Of a stretch of DNA of 34,784 bases, positions 8,032 through 15,413 are shown one piece after another. The position numbers and the translations under genes were made by a program. Positions within the stretch are counted from its first letter, which is position 1. The number at the start of each line of letters is the position of its first letter. Source of the stretch: UBA4874 sp002399435 (GTDB taxonomy: Bacteria > Bacillota > Clostridia > Caldicoprobacterales > DTU083); the NCBI GenBank assembly GCA_036823195.1, contig DAISGI010000026.1:1-34784 (forward strand), read 5' to 3'. Below the pieces are notes generated by a model that saw nothing but the letters and a program-made list of their open reading frames with translations, was not told where the DNA came from and did no database searches.

Positions 8032-8796
8032 ATGGGACATAAACAAATGCCACAGATTACCCGTATAGGTTCGAATACAAAATGTGATGAAGTAGTTCAG
8101 CAGGTTCTTGGCTGGATTATGCATGGCATATATAAGGCAGGCGACCGGTTGCCTTCTGAAAGCATTCTTGCGGAGAGATTTGGCGTGAGTCGAATTACCA
8201 TTCGTGAAAGCTTCAAAATGCTTACTATGATGGGAGTAGTGTCTGTACGGCAGGGGGAAGGCACATTCGTCAATAAGCTGGATACAAGCGTTCTGCTTAA
8301 ACCTCTGTTTTCAACACTGCTGTTTGATGCAGCCAATATAAATGAGATTTATGAAGCCCGTATATTTGTGGAAATGGGGACAGCTACTTTGGCCGCGCGC
8401 TACAGGGATGATCAGGATTTGCAGGAACTTGCTGATGATATATCAAAAATGGACGTTGCATTGAAGTCCCTTAATCCCAGGGCTTTTACCCAGTATGACC
8501 ATGAGTTTCACTATCATATTGCCCGGATTTCCAGAAACAATGTACTATTGAGTACTTTAGCCACTTTTGTGGATTTGATAAAAGTATATCGTCAACAATC
8601 CATTCACACATTGCAGCATATGCAGGAGTCGCACGGCCGACATCACTCGATTTATAACGCGATTGCAGCACAGGATGAAGAATTGGCTGCAAAATTAATG
8701 AAAGAGCATGTGAACAGCTGTAAGATACAGGTAATGAATAGCCTGAATAATAACCAGGATAATGATTCTCAGGTGAATGAGCCTGATTCATTATAA
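8032..8796 (+). CDS. GntR family regulator (FadR/FCD type)
   Basis: DNA-binding regulator of 254 residues. The ATG at 8032 is preferred over one 12 bp earlier because GGAGG (8022-8026) lies 5 bp before it. The N-terminal winged helix shows the GntR signature (GDRLPSESILAERFGVSRITIRES, then GVVSVRQGEGTFV). The C-terminal helical FCD domain (IYEARIFVEMGTATLAA, later YDHEFHYHIA and HSIYNAI...H) binds small carboxylates with a metal in this family. As first gene of the aldarate operon with a palindrome at its own start site, it is probably a repressor of this locus relieved by an aldarate or a breakdown product (inference). Confidence 0.9.
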   Translation: MGHKQMPQITRIGSNTKCDEVVQQVLGWIMHGIYKAGDRLPSESILAERFGVSRITIRESFKMLTMMGVVSVRQGEGTFVNKLDTSVLLKPLFSTLLFDAANINEIYEARIFVEMGTATLAARYRDDQDLQELADDISKMDVALKSLNPRAFTQYDHEFHYHIARISRNNVLLSTLATFVDLIKVYRQQSIHTLQHMQESHGRHHSIYNAIAAQDEELAAKLMKEHVNSCKIQVMNSLNNNQDNDSQVNEPDSL

Positions 8797-8886
8797 ATAG
8801 AGAAGCGAAAATCAGCACAAAGGGGGCGGATCATAAAGAACAGGAATGCGTATATAACAGGTGAAAAATTACAGGGAGGTTATATA

Positions 8887-9774
8887 ATGCTTAAAGTAGG
8901 ATTTATTGGATTAGGAATTATGGGAAAGCCAATGGCTAAGAATGTGAAGAAGGCAGGATACGAACTAATCGTATTCGATCATAATTCAGATAAATTGGAA
9001 GAATTTCGAAAAAATGGTGCAATGATTGCAGCCAATGGTAAAGAGATTGCTGAAAAATCGGATGTAATTATTACCATGCTGCCGAACTCTCCTAATGTTG
9101 ATTCTGCACTCTTTGATAAAGATGGGATTGCAGAGGGACTTCATGCGGGCCAGGCAGTCATTGACATGAGCTCTATCAATCCGGTGGCCAGCCGGGAGTT
9201 TTACTCCAAATTAAAAGCACTGAATGTGGATTTCCTGGATGCGCCTGTATCCGGCGGAGAGCCCGGTGCTATCGAAGGCACCATCGCTGTAATGGTTGGC
9301 GGAGAAAAACCGGTATTTGACAAATACCATGATTTGCTGATGACAATGGCCTCCAGCGTAAATTATGTTGGGGATGCAGGGTCCGGCAATATCGCCAAGC
9401 TGGCAAATCAGATGATTGTTGCGGTCAATATCTCCATTATGAGCGAAGCTTATGCTTTTGCCAAAAAAGCCGGGGCGGATCCGAAGCTTGTATTTGAAGC
9501 AATTCGCGGCGGCCTTGCGGGGAGCAAGGTAATGGAACAGAAATCGCCGAAGATATTTGGAGACAATTATGATCCCGGTTTCCGGATTGAGCTTCATATC
9601 AAGGATCTGCAGAATGTTCTGGATACAGCGCACACAGTGAACGTTTCCGTACCTTTCAGTGCAGAAGCAATGGAAATTCTGCAATCATTGAAAGCAGATG
9701 GGCTTGAAAAGAAAGATCATTCTGCGATTGTCAAGTATTTTGAGAAAATCAATAATGTAAAGATTGTTGATTGA
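8887..9774 (+). CDS. garR: Tartronate semialdehyde reductase
   Basis: Reduces 2-hydroxy-3-oxopropionate (tartronate semialdehyde) to D-glycerate with NAD(P)H in the cytoplasm. The 295-residue protein closely follows E. coli GarR: Rossmann GFIGLGIMGKPMAKN at the N-terminus, substrate loop LDAPVSGGEP (about 118-126), and GSGNIAKLANQ with catalytic K171. The helical C-terminal domain contains the family-specific IRGGLAGS and PGFRIELHIKDL. An AGGGAGG site precedes the ATG. Its presence implies that an upstream step makes tartronate semialdehyde, expected from aldol cleavage of 5-keto-4-deoxyglucarate. Confidence 0.95.
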   Translation: MLKVGFIGLGIMGKPMAKNVKKAGYELIVFDHNSDKLEEFRKNGAMIAANGKEIAEKSDVIITMLPNSPNVDSALFDKDGIAEGLHAGQAVIDMSSINPVASREFYSKLKALNVDFLDAPVSGGEPGAIEGTIAVMVGGEKPVFDKYHDLLMTMASSVNYVGDAGSGNIAKLANQMIVAVNISIMSEAYAFAKKAGADPKLVFEAIRGGLAGSKVMEQKSPKIFGDNYDPGFRIELHIKDLQNVLDTAHTVNVSVPFSAEAMEILQSLKADGLEKKDHSAIVKYFEKINNVKIVD

Positions 9775-9814
9775 CGCTATGTACCTTTGCTGCTTTAAGT
9801 TGGAGGGTTGGAAT

Positions 9815-9868
9815 CCATCATTTTGACGAAGAGGGGTCCAACCATCATATTGACGAAGAGGGGTTCAT
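9815..9868 (+). repeat. 27-bp tandem duplication covering a ribosome binding site
   Basis: CCATCATTTTGACGAAGAGG and following bases (9815-9841) are repeated at 9842-9868 with few changes. Each copy contains the GAGGGG motif; only the second lies at a usable distance from the next ATG (9870). The duplication therefore doubles the ribosome-binding region of the DapA-family gene. Confidence 0.85.
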
Positions 9869-9869
9869 T

Positions 9870-10802
9870 ATGAAGCTGGAGGAGATAAAGGGAATTATCG
9901 TTCCTCTTATTACACCGGTTGATGAGAAGGAAACGGTTGATGAGAAGGAAACGATTGATGAAGAAAAGCTTCGTTATATGGTCAACCGTGTGGTTGATGG
10001 GGGAGTGAACGGAATCCTTGCTTTTGGGAGCAATGGAGAATTCTATATGTTTGATGAAGCGGAGCTGGAGCGGGGACTAAAGATTGTGATTGACGAGAAC
10101 CGGGGCAGAGTGCCCGTTTATTACGGCGTCGGTGCAATCAGCACGTCAAAAGGCGTTCGTCAGGCAAAAATGGCCGCCGCAGCCGGTTCAGATGGAATTT
10201 CGATCTTACAGCCGATGTTTATCCATCCGACGGAGCAAAGCCTTTACAGGCATTTCCGCACAATAGCCGAAGCCGTTCCGGATGTTTGTGTCCTTCTTTA
10301 CAATAATCCGGGCCGGTGCGGCTACTGCCTGACGGCAGATTTGGTGGAAAAGCTGGCAAGAGATGTAAAGAATATTGTGGGAGTCAAGGATTCCTGTGGA
10401 GACTTTACTTTGCTCAGTGAGTTGATCCGCCGTACCCGGGATATGGATTTCAAAGTGTTATCAGGGAAGGACACCTTGCTTTTTGGAGGGCTTTGTATGG
10501 GCAGCGCCGGGGGCGTATGTTCCATTGCAAATCTTTTCCCACAGTTGGTCTGCGGAATTTATGACAAGTTCCAAAAAGGCGATTACGCAGGTGCCAGAGA
10601 AGACCAGTTCAGATTGAACCCGGTCAGAATCAGTCAGGATGCCGCAAGCTTCCCAGTGGCGACAAAAGACATGGCCAACATGCTGGGACTTGAAGTCGGA
10701 AAATCTATACTCCCAAGTGAACCTTCCAGGGGTCTGGTATGGGAGAATATGAAACGCAGTATTGATGAGGCAGACCTATTTGAATATTACTCAAAAAAAT
10801 AG
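9870..10802 (+). CDS. DapA/KdgD-family pyruvate-type lyase of aldarate catabolism
   Basis: Class I (Schiff base) TIM-barrel enzyme of the DHDPS/N-acetylneuraminate lyase superfamily, 310 residues. The ATG at 9870 follows GAGGGG (9858-9863). Motifs: GSNGE at 53-57, Y144 in LLYNNPGR and the Schiff-base lysine K173 in GVKDSCGD. Between a glucarate pathway reductase and permease, it most likely acts on 5-keto-4-deoxyglucarate. One option is the KdgD dehydratase/decarboxylase reaction to 2,5-dioxopentanoate. The other is aldol cleavage to pyruvate and tartronate semialdehyde, which the flanking garR favours. Oddity: residues 17-33 contain a duplicated VDEKET followed by a diverged IDEEK, a recent in-frame expansion near the N-terminus. 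Confidence 0.85.
   Translation: MKLEEIKGIIVPLITPVDEKETVDEKETIDEEKLRYMVNRVVDGGVNGILAFGSNGEFYMFDEAELERGLKIVIDENRGRVPVYYGVGAISTSKGVRQAKMAAAAGSDGISILQPMFIHPTEQSLYRHFRTIAEAVPDVCVLLYNNPGRCGYCLTADLVEKLARDVKNIVGVKDSCGDFTLLSELIRRTRDMDFKVLSGKDTLLFGGLCMGSAGGVCSIANLFPQLVCGIYDKFQKGDYAGAREDQFRLNPVRISQDAASFPVATKDMANMLGLEVGKSILPSEPSRGLVWENMKRSIDEADLFEYYSKK
9918..9968 (+). repeat. In-frame 18-bp tandem duplication within the lyase gene
   Basis: GTTGATGAGAAGGAAACG occurs exactly twice (9918-9935, 9936-9953), followed by a diverged partial third copy (9954-9968). It adds six residues per copy (VDEKET) just after the first strand of the barrel, without breaking the frame. Confidence 0.95.
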
Positions 10803-10863
10803 GCAGCATTATGTGTTATCTTTCCACAAGACGCTATTTTTGAATTAGGGGAGGAAAAGGGTT

Positions 10864-12204
10864 ATGAGCATTGGCATTCTGAGTCTGATAGGGATTTTGT
10901 TGGCTATGGTCATTTTTATCATCGGTGTTTACAAAGATTTCCCCATCATGGTGATCGCTCCGATCAGTGCAATCATCGTACTTGTTTTTTCAAAGCTTCC
11001 AATTATCGCAAGTATGGGGAATTCTTACGGGAAAGGCTTTGGAGGTTTTGCGACAAACAACTTTTTACTGTTCCTGCCTGCCTGCATTCTGGGATCCATG
11101 TTGGCGGACTGCGGGGCGGCGGAGGACATCGCCGTAAAAATATCGGGCCTGACCTCACGTATAGCCGGGAGAAAGGGGAAGTTCCTGGTGCTGATGGGGC
11201 TTTCCCTGATCACTGCGATCCTTGCTTTTGGCGGAGTCAGCGGCTTCGTCGTCATCTTTACCATCGCACCGATTTGCTATTCCATCTTTAAAAAACTGGA
11301 TATTCCGTGGCACTTCGTTATTGCCGTAGCTGTGTACGGAGGATGTATGTGGACGGCAATTCTTCCTGGTTCGCCAGCTGTCCAGAACCTGATCCCCATA
11401 AAATATCTGGGCACGAATGCCAAATCGGCTCCAATGATCGGAATTTTAACGGCGATGACCTGCATTCTTTTTGGAGCCTGGTACATTTGGTTCCAGCTCG
11501 GCAGAAGTGAGAAGAAAGGGGAAGGCTTTGCTGAAACCGGAGCACTGATGGACAAGGAAGCAGGCGCATTAAACACTGCAATCCTTGAAAAGAAATGTTC
11601 CAATCTGCAGTTTATCAAGGCACTGGCCCCTTCTATTGTTCTGCTGGTTGCGATGAACGCGTTTAATATTGAGCCCTGGGTATCTTTAACACTGGGCTGT
11701 ATTGTATGCTATGCCTTATATTTTAACAAATTTCAAAGTGTCGGTAAAACATTGGGTGACGGCTGCGCTTCCACAATGAAGTCCATTATGAATGTATCTG
11801 CGGTTGTTGGTTTTGGGGCTATCGTGGAACTGACTCCAGGGTTCAAATACGTGGTGGCAAATTTGAATCATATGCCTGGAAGCCCGTTGTTTCAGCTCGC
11901 TTTAGCCACAAATATTGTGGCGGGTGTCACAGGCTCTGCTTCCGGTGGTGAGGCCATCGCATTGAATGCGTTTGCAAAGAGGTTCCTGAAGATGGGAATC
12001 CCGGCGGATCAGCTGCACAGGATTGTGAATATTTCCTGTTATGGTCTTGACTCCATGCCATATAATGGTTCTGCCATCAATCGCCTGAACTATACAAGAC
12101 TGACGGTTAAAAATGCTTATTACCATGAGTTCTTCCTGGGTGCTTTGTTTCCGTTTATTAATTCATTCTTTGCCGTACTGCTGGCCAGTATGGGTCTTCA
12201 CTGA
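10864..12204 (+). CDS. GntP family organic acid:H+ symporter (aldarate permease candidate)
   Basis: Integral membrane transporter of the gluconate permease (GntP) family, 446 residues with about 12 hydrophobic segments. The N-terminal IGILSLIGILLAMVIFIIGV helix, the conserved FLPACILGSMLADCGAAEDIA segment, and ILAFGGVSGFVVIFTIAPI are typical. GGGGAGG precedes the ATG. Set between the lyase and gudD, it probably imports glucarate, galactarate or a related sugar acid by proton symport. E. coli uses MFS carriers (GudP, GarP) for this, so a GntP-type importer would be a different solution; the substrate is inferred from context only. Confidence 0.88.
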   Translation: MSIGILSLIGILLAMVIFIIGVYKDFPIMVIAPISAIIVLVFSKLPIIASMGNSYGKGFGGFATNNFLLFLPACILGSMLADCGAAEDIAVKISGLTSRIAGRKGKFLVLMGLSLITAILAFGGVSGFVVIFTIAPICYSIFKKLDIPWHFVIAVAVYGGCMWTAILPGSPAVQNLIPIKYLGTNAKSAPMIGILTAMTCILFGAWYIWFQLGRSEKKGEGFAETGALMDKEAGALNTAILEKKCSNLQFIKALAPSIVLLVAMNAFNIEPWVSLTLGCIVCYALYFNKFQSVGKTLGDGCASTMKSIMNVSAVVGFGAIVELTPGFKYVVANLNHMPGSPLFQLALATNIVAGVTGSASGGEAIALNAFAKRFLKMGIPADQLHRIVNISCYGLDSMPYNGSAINRLNYTRLTVKNAYYHEFFLGALFPFINSFFAVLLASMGLH

Positions 12205-12277
12205 TAAAAAATTAAAAAGGCAAAGTACCATAGGATTGGCACTATGGCAGAAAAGTATGGCAGGTTGTAAAGGGAGG

Positions 12278-12305
12278 AACCGTTTCCAGATTGCTGGAGG
12301 CGGTT
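12278..12305 (+). promoter_or_regulatory. Strong 12-bp RNA hairpin before gudD
   Basis: AACCGTTTCCAG (12278-12289), loop ATTG, and CTGGAGGCGGTT (12294-12305) pair along all 12 positions, with two G-U pairs. No adequate T run follows, so it is not a clear terminator. It may be a processing or stability element that separates expression of the permease from gudD/garD, or a weak attenuator. Confidence 0.55.
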
Positions 12306-12346
12306 TGTCCATATTGTAAATCTTGATTAGCATGGAGGGGAAAAGG

Positions 12347-13675
12347 ATGAAGAGTACCATTGAAAGCATGGAAGTATTCCCGGTTGCCGGAAGAGACTCT
12401 ATGGAGCTGAACCTGAGCGGGGCACATGCGCCATATTTTACGAGAAATGTTGTTATTTTAACGACAAGTAGTGGCGAGACCGGTGTGGGTGAGGTTCCCG
12501 GCGGGAAAAAGATTACAGATGCATTGGAGTCCGTCAGGGACCTGGTGATTGGTACAAAGGTGGCTGAATATAAGAATACACTATTAAATGTAAGAAATCG
12601 GCTGCAAAGCAGTATTGTGGAAGATGTGAGAGGGAATCAGACCTTTGATCAGAGAACGGGCATTCATGTTCTTACTGCGATTGAGGCTCCACTGCTTGAT
12701 CTTCTTGGTAAATTTCTTGAAGTCCCTGCAGCTATGCTGTTGGGAGACGGAATGGTGAGAAAAAAAGTACCTTTCCTCGGATACCTGTTTTACATCGGAG
12801 ACAGAAATAAGACAGATCTGCCTTATTATTCGGAATTGGATTCGGATTGTGAATGGTATCGACTTCGTCATGAAGAAGCACTGACCCCGGACGCAATTGT
12901 TCGCCTGGGAAGAGCTGCGCAGGAGAAATATGGATTCCAGGATTTTAAGCTGAAAGGCGGAGTCCTGGACGGGGCAGAGGAAATCAAGGCGGTCCGTGCA
13001 TTAAAGCAGGCGTTTCCGGAGGCAAGGATTACATTGGACCCCAATGGTGCCTGGAGCTTGAAAGAAGCAGTTGAACTCTGCAGGAATATGCAGGATGTTC
13101 TCACTTATTGTGAAGATCCATGCGGCGCAGAAGGCGTATACTCCGGCCGTGAGATTTTGTCTGAGTTTCGGCGTGCGACCAACCTCCGGACAGCGACCAA
13201 TATGGTTGATACGGACTGGCGGCAGATGAGTCATTCCATTGTGCTTCAATCTGTGGATATTCCATTGGCAGACCCTCATTTCTGGACGATGGAAGGTTCG
13301 GTACGGGTTGCTCAGCTTTGCCATGATTTCGGTCTTATGTGGGGAGCACACTCCAATAATCATTTTGATATTTCTCTCGCAATGGTTGCCCAATGTGGTG
13401 CTGCTGCACCTGGAAAGATTAACGGAATCGATACACATTGGATTTGGCAGGAAGGGATCGAGAGGCTGACAAAGGAACCGCTTCAGATCGTGGATGGATG
13501 TATTGAGATTCCGGAGAAGCCTGGTCTTGGCATTGAAGTTGACAGAGCACAGGTGGAAAAAGCCAATCAGGTCTATCTTGAGAATTGCCTTGGCGGGCGG
13601 AATGACGCACTGGGAATGCAGTATCTCATTCCGGACTGGAAATATGATGCAAAAAGGCCGTGCATGGTAAGATAA
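12347..13675 (+). CDS. gudD: Glucarate dehydratase
   Basis: Dehydrates D-glucarate (and usually L-idarate) to 5-keto-4-deoxyglucarate. The start at 12347 is set by GGAGGGG (12334-12340) six bases upstream; the 442 residues then match E. coli GudD nearly end to end. Active-site residues, all at a constant offset of -4 from E. coli numbering, are K201 and K203, D231, E262, N285, D309 and H335. The C-terminus GMQYLIPDWKYDAKRPCMVR is also characteristic. It follows the permease after a hairpin leader, and garD comes next. The last codons and stop lie inside a 26-bp tandem duplication. This is the most secure assignment in the aldarate locus. Confidence 0.96.
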   Translation: MKSTIESMEVFPVAGRDSMELNLSGAHAPYFTRNVVILTTSSGETGVGEVPGGKKITDALESVRDLVIGTKVAEYKNTLLNVRNRLQSSIVEDVRGNQTFDQRTGIHVLTAIEAPLLDLLGKFLEVPAAMLLGDGMVRKKVPFLGYLFYIGDRNKTDLPYYSELDSDCEWYRLRHEEALTPDAIVRLGRAAQEKYGFQDFKLKGGVLDGAEEIKAVRALKQAFPEARITLDPNGAWSLKEAVELCRNMQDVLTYCEDPCGAEGVYSGREILSEFRRATNLRTATNMVDTDWRQMSHSIVLQSVDIPLADPHFWTMEGSVRVAQLCHDFGLMWGAHSNNHFDISLAMVAQCGAAAPGKINGIDTHWIWQEGIERLTKEPLQIVDGCIEIPEKPGLGIEVDRAQVEKANQVYLENCLGGRNDALGMQYLIPDWKYDAKRPCMVR

Positions 13676-13716
13676 GCAGGTATATCAACCTGGTAAGATA
13701 AGCAGGTATATCAATC
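13665..13716 (+). repeat. 26-bp tandem duplication over the gudD stop codon
   Basis: TGGTAAGATAAGCAGGTATA and the next six bases (13665-13690) recur at 13691-13716 with one mismatch. The first copy contains the gudD terminal Val-Arg-stop; the second is untranslated. Confidence 0.95.
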
Positions 13717-13780
13717 TGTAGTTGGACGGGATGTCTATATTTTACTATATTTCCATATCATCATCAAAAGGGGAGGAGCC

Positions 13781-15298
13781 ATGCTTAACAAAACAATAAT
13801 CAAAGTTCATGACAGGGATAATGTCGCCATTGCCATTCATGATATTCCAATGGGTACTGAGGTGGAAAGCGGAATCATTGCCAATCAGGATATTCCGCAA
13901 GGCCACAAAATTGCACTGTGCGATATTGAAAAGGGAGAAAAAATACGCCGATATGGTGTTGTTTTGGGTTATGCGCTGCAGGATATCAAAATGGGAGATT
14001 GGATCAATGAATATAAAATAGAGCTTCCATCCCTTCCATCATTGGATGATATGAAGTATGGAACCAATTTGGTGACGGATCTGCCGGAGGCACCGCTTAA
14101 AACGTTTGAAGGTTACCGGAATCCTGATGGCGGATACGCAGGCATACGAAATATTCTTGGCATCACTACCACTGTTCAGTGTGTGACTGGCATTCTCAAT
14201 GTTGCTGTTCAAAAAATGAAGAAAGAACTTCTTCCAAAATACCCTAATGTGGATGACATTGTACCAATCAACCACGCTTATGGCTGCGGCGTTGCGATTC
14301 ATGCACCGGAGGCAAAAACACCGATCCGGGCATTGCGTAATCTTATCCGGCACCCGAACTTTGGGGGTGAGATAATGGTAGTCTCGCTGGGCTGTGAAAA
14401 ATTAACCGTGGATATGCTTCTGGATGATGATGAGAACAACGCAGAGAATGTTATTGTATTGCAGGAAAAGTCAGGGTTTCAGGACATGATTGCTTCGTTG
14501 ATGAATATGGCTGATCAAAAGCTGAAACGTCTCAACTCAAGGAAAAGAGAAACATTGCCTTTGTCGAAGCTTTGCATTGGCATGCAGTGTGGCGGCAGTG
14601 ATGCTTTTTCCGGGATAACTGCAAACCCCAGTGCAGGTTATGCTGCAGACTTATTGGTTCAATCGGGGGCAACGGTATTGTTTTCTGAAGTAACAGAGGT
14701 AAGAGATGGTGTGCATCTGCTTGCTGAACGCTGCGTGAACCGTACTGTGGGTAAAAAATTGGCCGATGAGATGAAATGGTATGACCGGTATCTGGAAATC
14801 GGAGGGGTGGATCGCTCTGCAAACCCTACTCCAGGTAACAAAAAAGGCGGCTTGTCCAATATAGTGGAAAAGGCGATGGGCTCCATTGCAAAATCGGGGA
14901 GATCTCCGATTGTGGAGGTGCTGTCTCCGGCGGAACGGCCGACGAAACATGGTCTGATATATGCAGCTACGCCGGCAAGTGATATGGTATGCGGCCCATG
15001 TCAGCTCGCATCTGGTATTTCACTTCAGGTATTCATGACAGGGCGGGGTACTCCATATGGTTTGGCAGCTGCTCCAGTTATAAAAGTGAGTTCACGAAAC
15101 GACCTGAAGGATATGTGGAATGACCTGATTGATCTTACAGCAGGGGATATTGTAACCGGGCATGCTACGATACAGGAAATTGGAACGAAGCTGTTTCATA
15201 TGATTGTTGATACAGCCAGTGGTGTCTACAAGCCATGGGCTGAAGTATATGGTCTGCACAACGATCTGTGTATTTTTAACCCGGCCCCTATTACCTGA
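13781..15298 (+). CDS. garD: Galactarate dehydratase
   Basis: UxaA/GarD-family dehydratase that converts galactarate (mucate) to 5-keto-4-deoxyglucarate. The 505 residues align along the whole of E. coli GarD. The N-terminal SAF-like domain includes IKVHDRDNVAI and IPQGHKIAL; then come FEGYRNPDGG, NHAYGCGVAIHAP, VVSLGCEKL, GMQCGGSDAFSGITANP and the C-terminal LHNDLCIFNPAPIT. GGGGAGGAG precedes the ATG. With gudD it lets both epimeric aldarates converge on one intermediate. A large hairpin follows, so it is likely the last gene of the operon. Confidence 0.96.
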   Translation: MLNKTIIKVHDRDNVAIAIHDIPMGTEVESGIIANQDIPQGHKIALCDIEKGEKIRRYGVVLGYALQDIKMGDWINEYKIELPSLPSLDDMKYGTNLVTDLPEAPLKTFEGYRNPDGGYAGIRNILGITTTVQCVTGILNVAVQKMKKELLPKYPNVDDIVPINHAYGCGVAIHAPEAKTPIRALRNLIRHPNFGGEIMVVSLGCEKLTVDMLLDDDENNAENVIVLQEKSGFQDMIASLMNMADQKLKRLNSRKRETLPLSKLCIGMQCGGSDAFSGITANPSAGYAADLLVQSGATVLFSEVTEVRDGVHLLAERCVNRTVGKKLADEMKWYDRYLEIGGVDRSANPTPGNKKGGLSNIVEKAMGSIAKSGRSPIVEVLSPAERPTKHGLIYAATPASDMVCGPCQLASGISLQVFMTGRGTPYGLAAAPVIKVSSRNDLKDMWNDLIDLTAGDIVTGHATIQEIGTKLFHMIVDTASGVYKPWAEVYGLHNDLCIFNPAPIT

Positions 15299-15308
15299 AA
15301 TAACAGCA

Positions 15309-15352
15309 AAGTGGCATAACGCATGCCAAAAAGTTCATGCCTTATGCCACTT
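15309..15352. terminator. Large hairpin between convergent garD and hydroxyacid dehydrogenase genes
   Basis: AAGTGGCATAA (15309-15319) pairs perfectly with TTATGCCACTT (15342-15352), and GCATG (15321-15325) with CATGC (15336-15340) inside it, with one mismatch between. It lacks a clean T run on the plus side, but position and stem strength suit a shared terminator of convergent units. Confidence 0.65.
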
Positions 15353-15381
15353 ATATATATTGACCTGGATTTTTTTACAGC

Positions 15382-15413
15382 CTTATTTGTTCACCACCTT
15401 ATTTGTTCACCAC
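15382..15413 (-). repeat. 16-bp tandem duplication over the dehydrogenase stop codon
   Basis: CTTATTTGTTCACCAC occurs exactly twice in a row. The inner copy encodes the end of the minus-strand protein (Val-Val-Asn-Lys-stop); the outer copy lies just past it. Confidence 0.95.
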
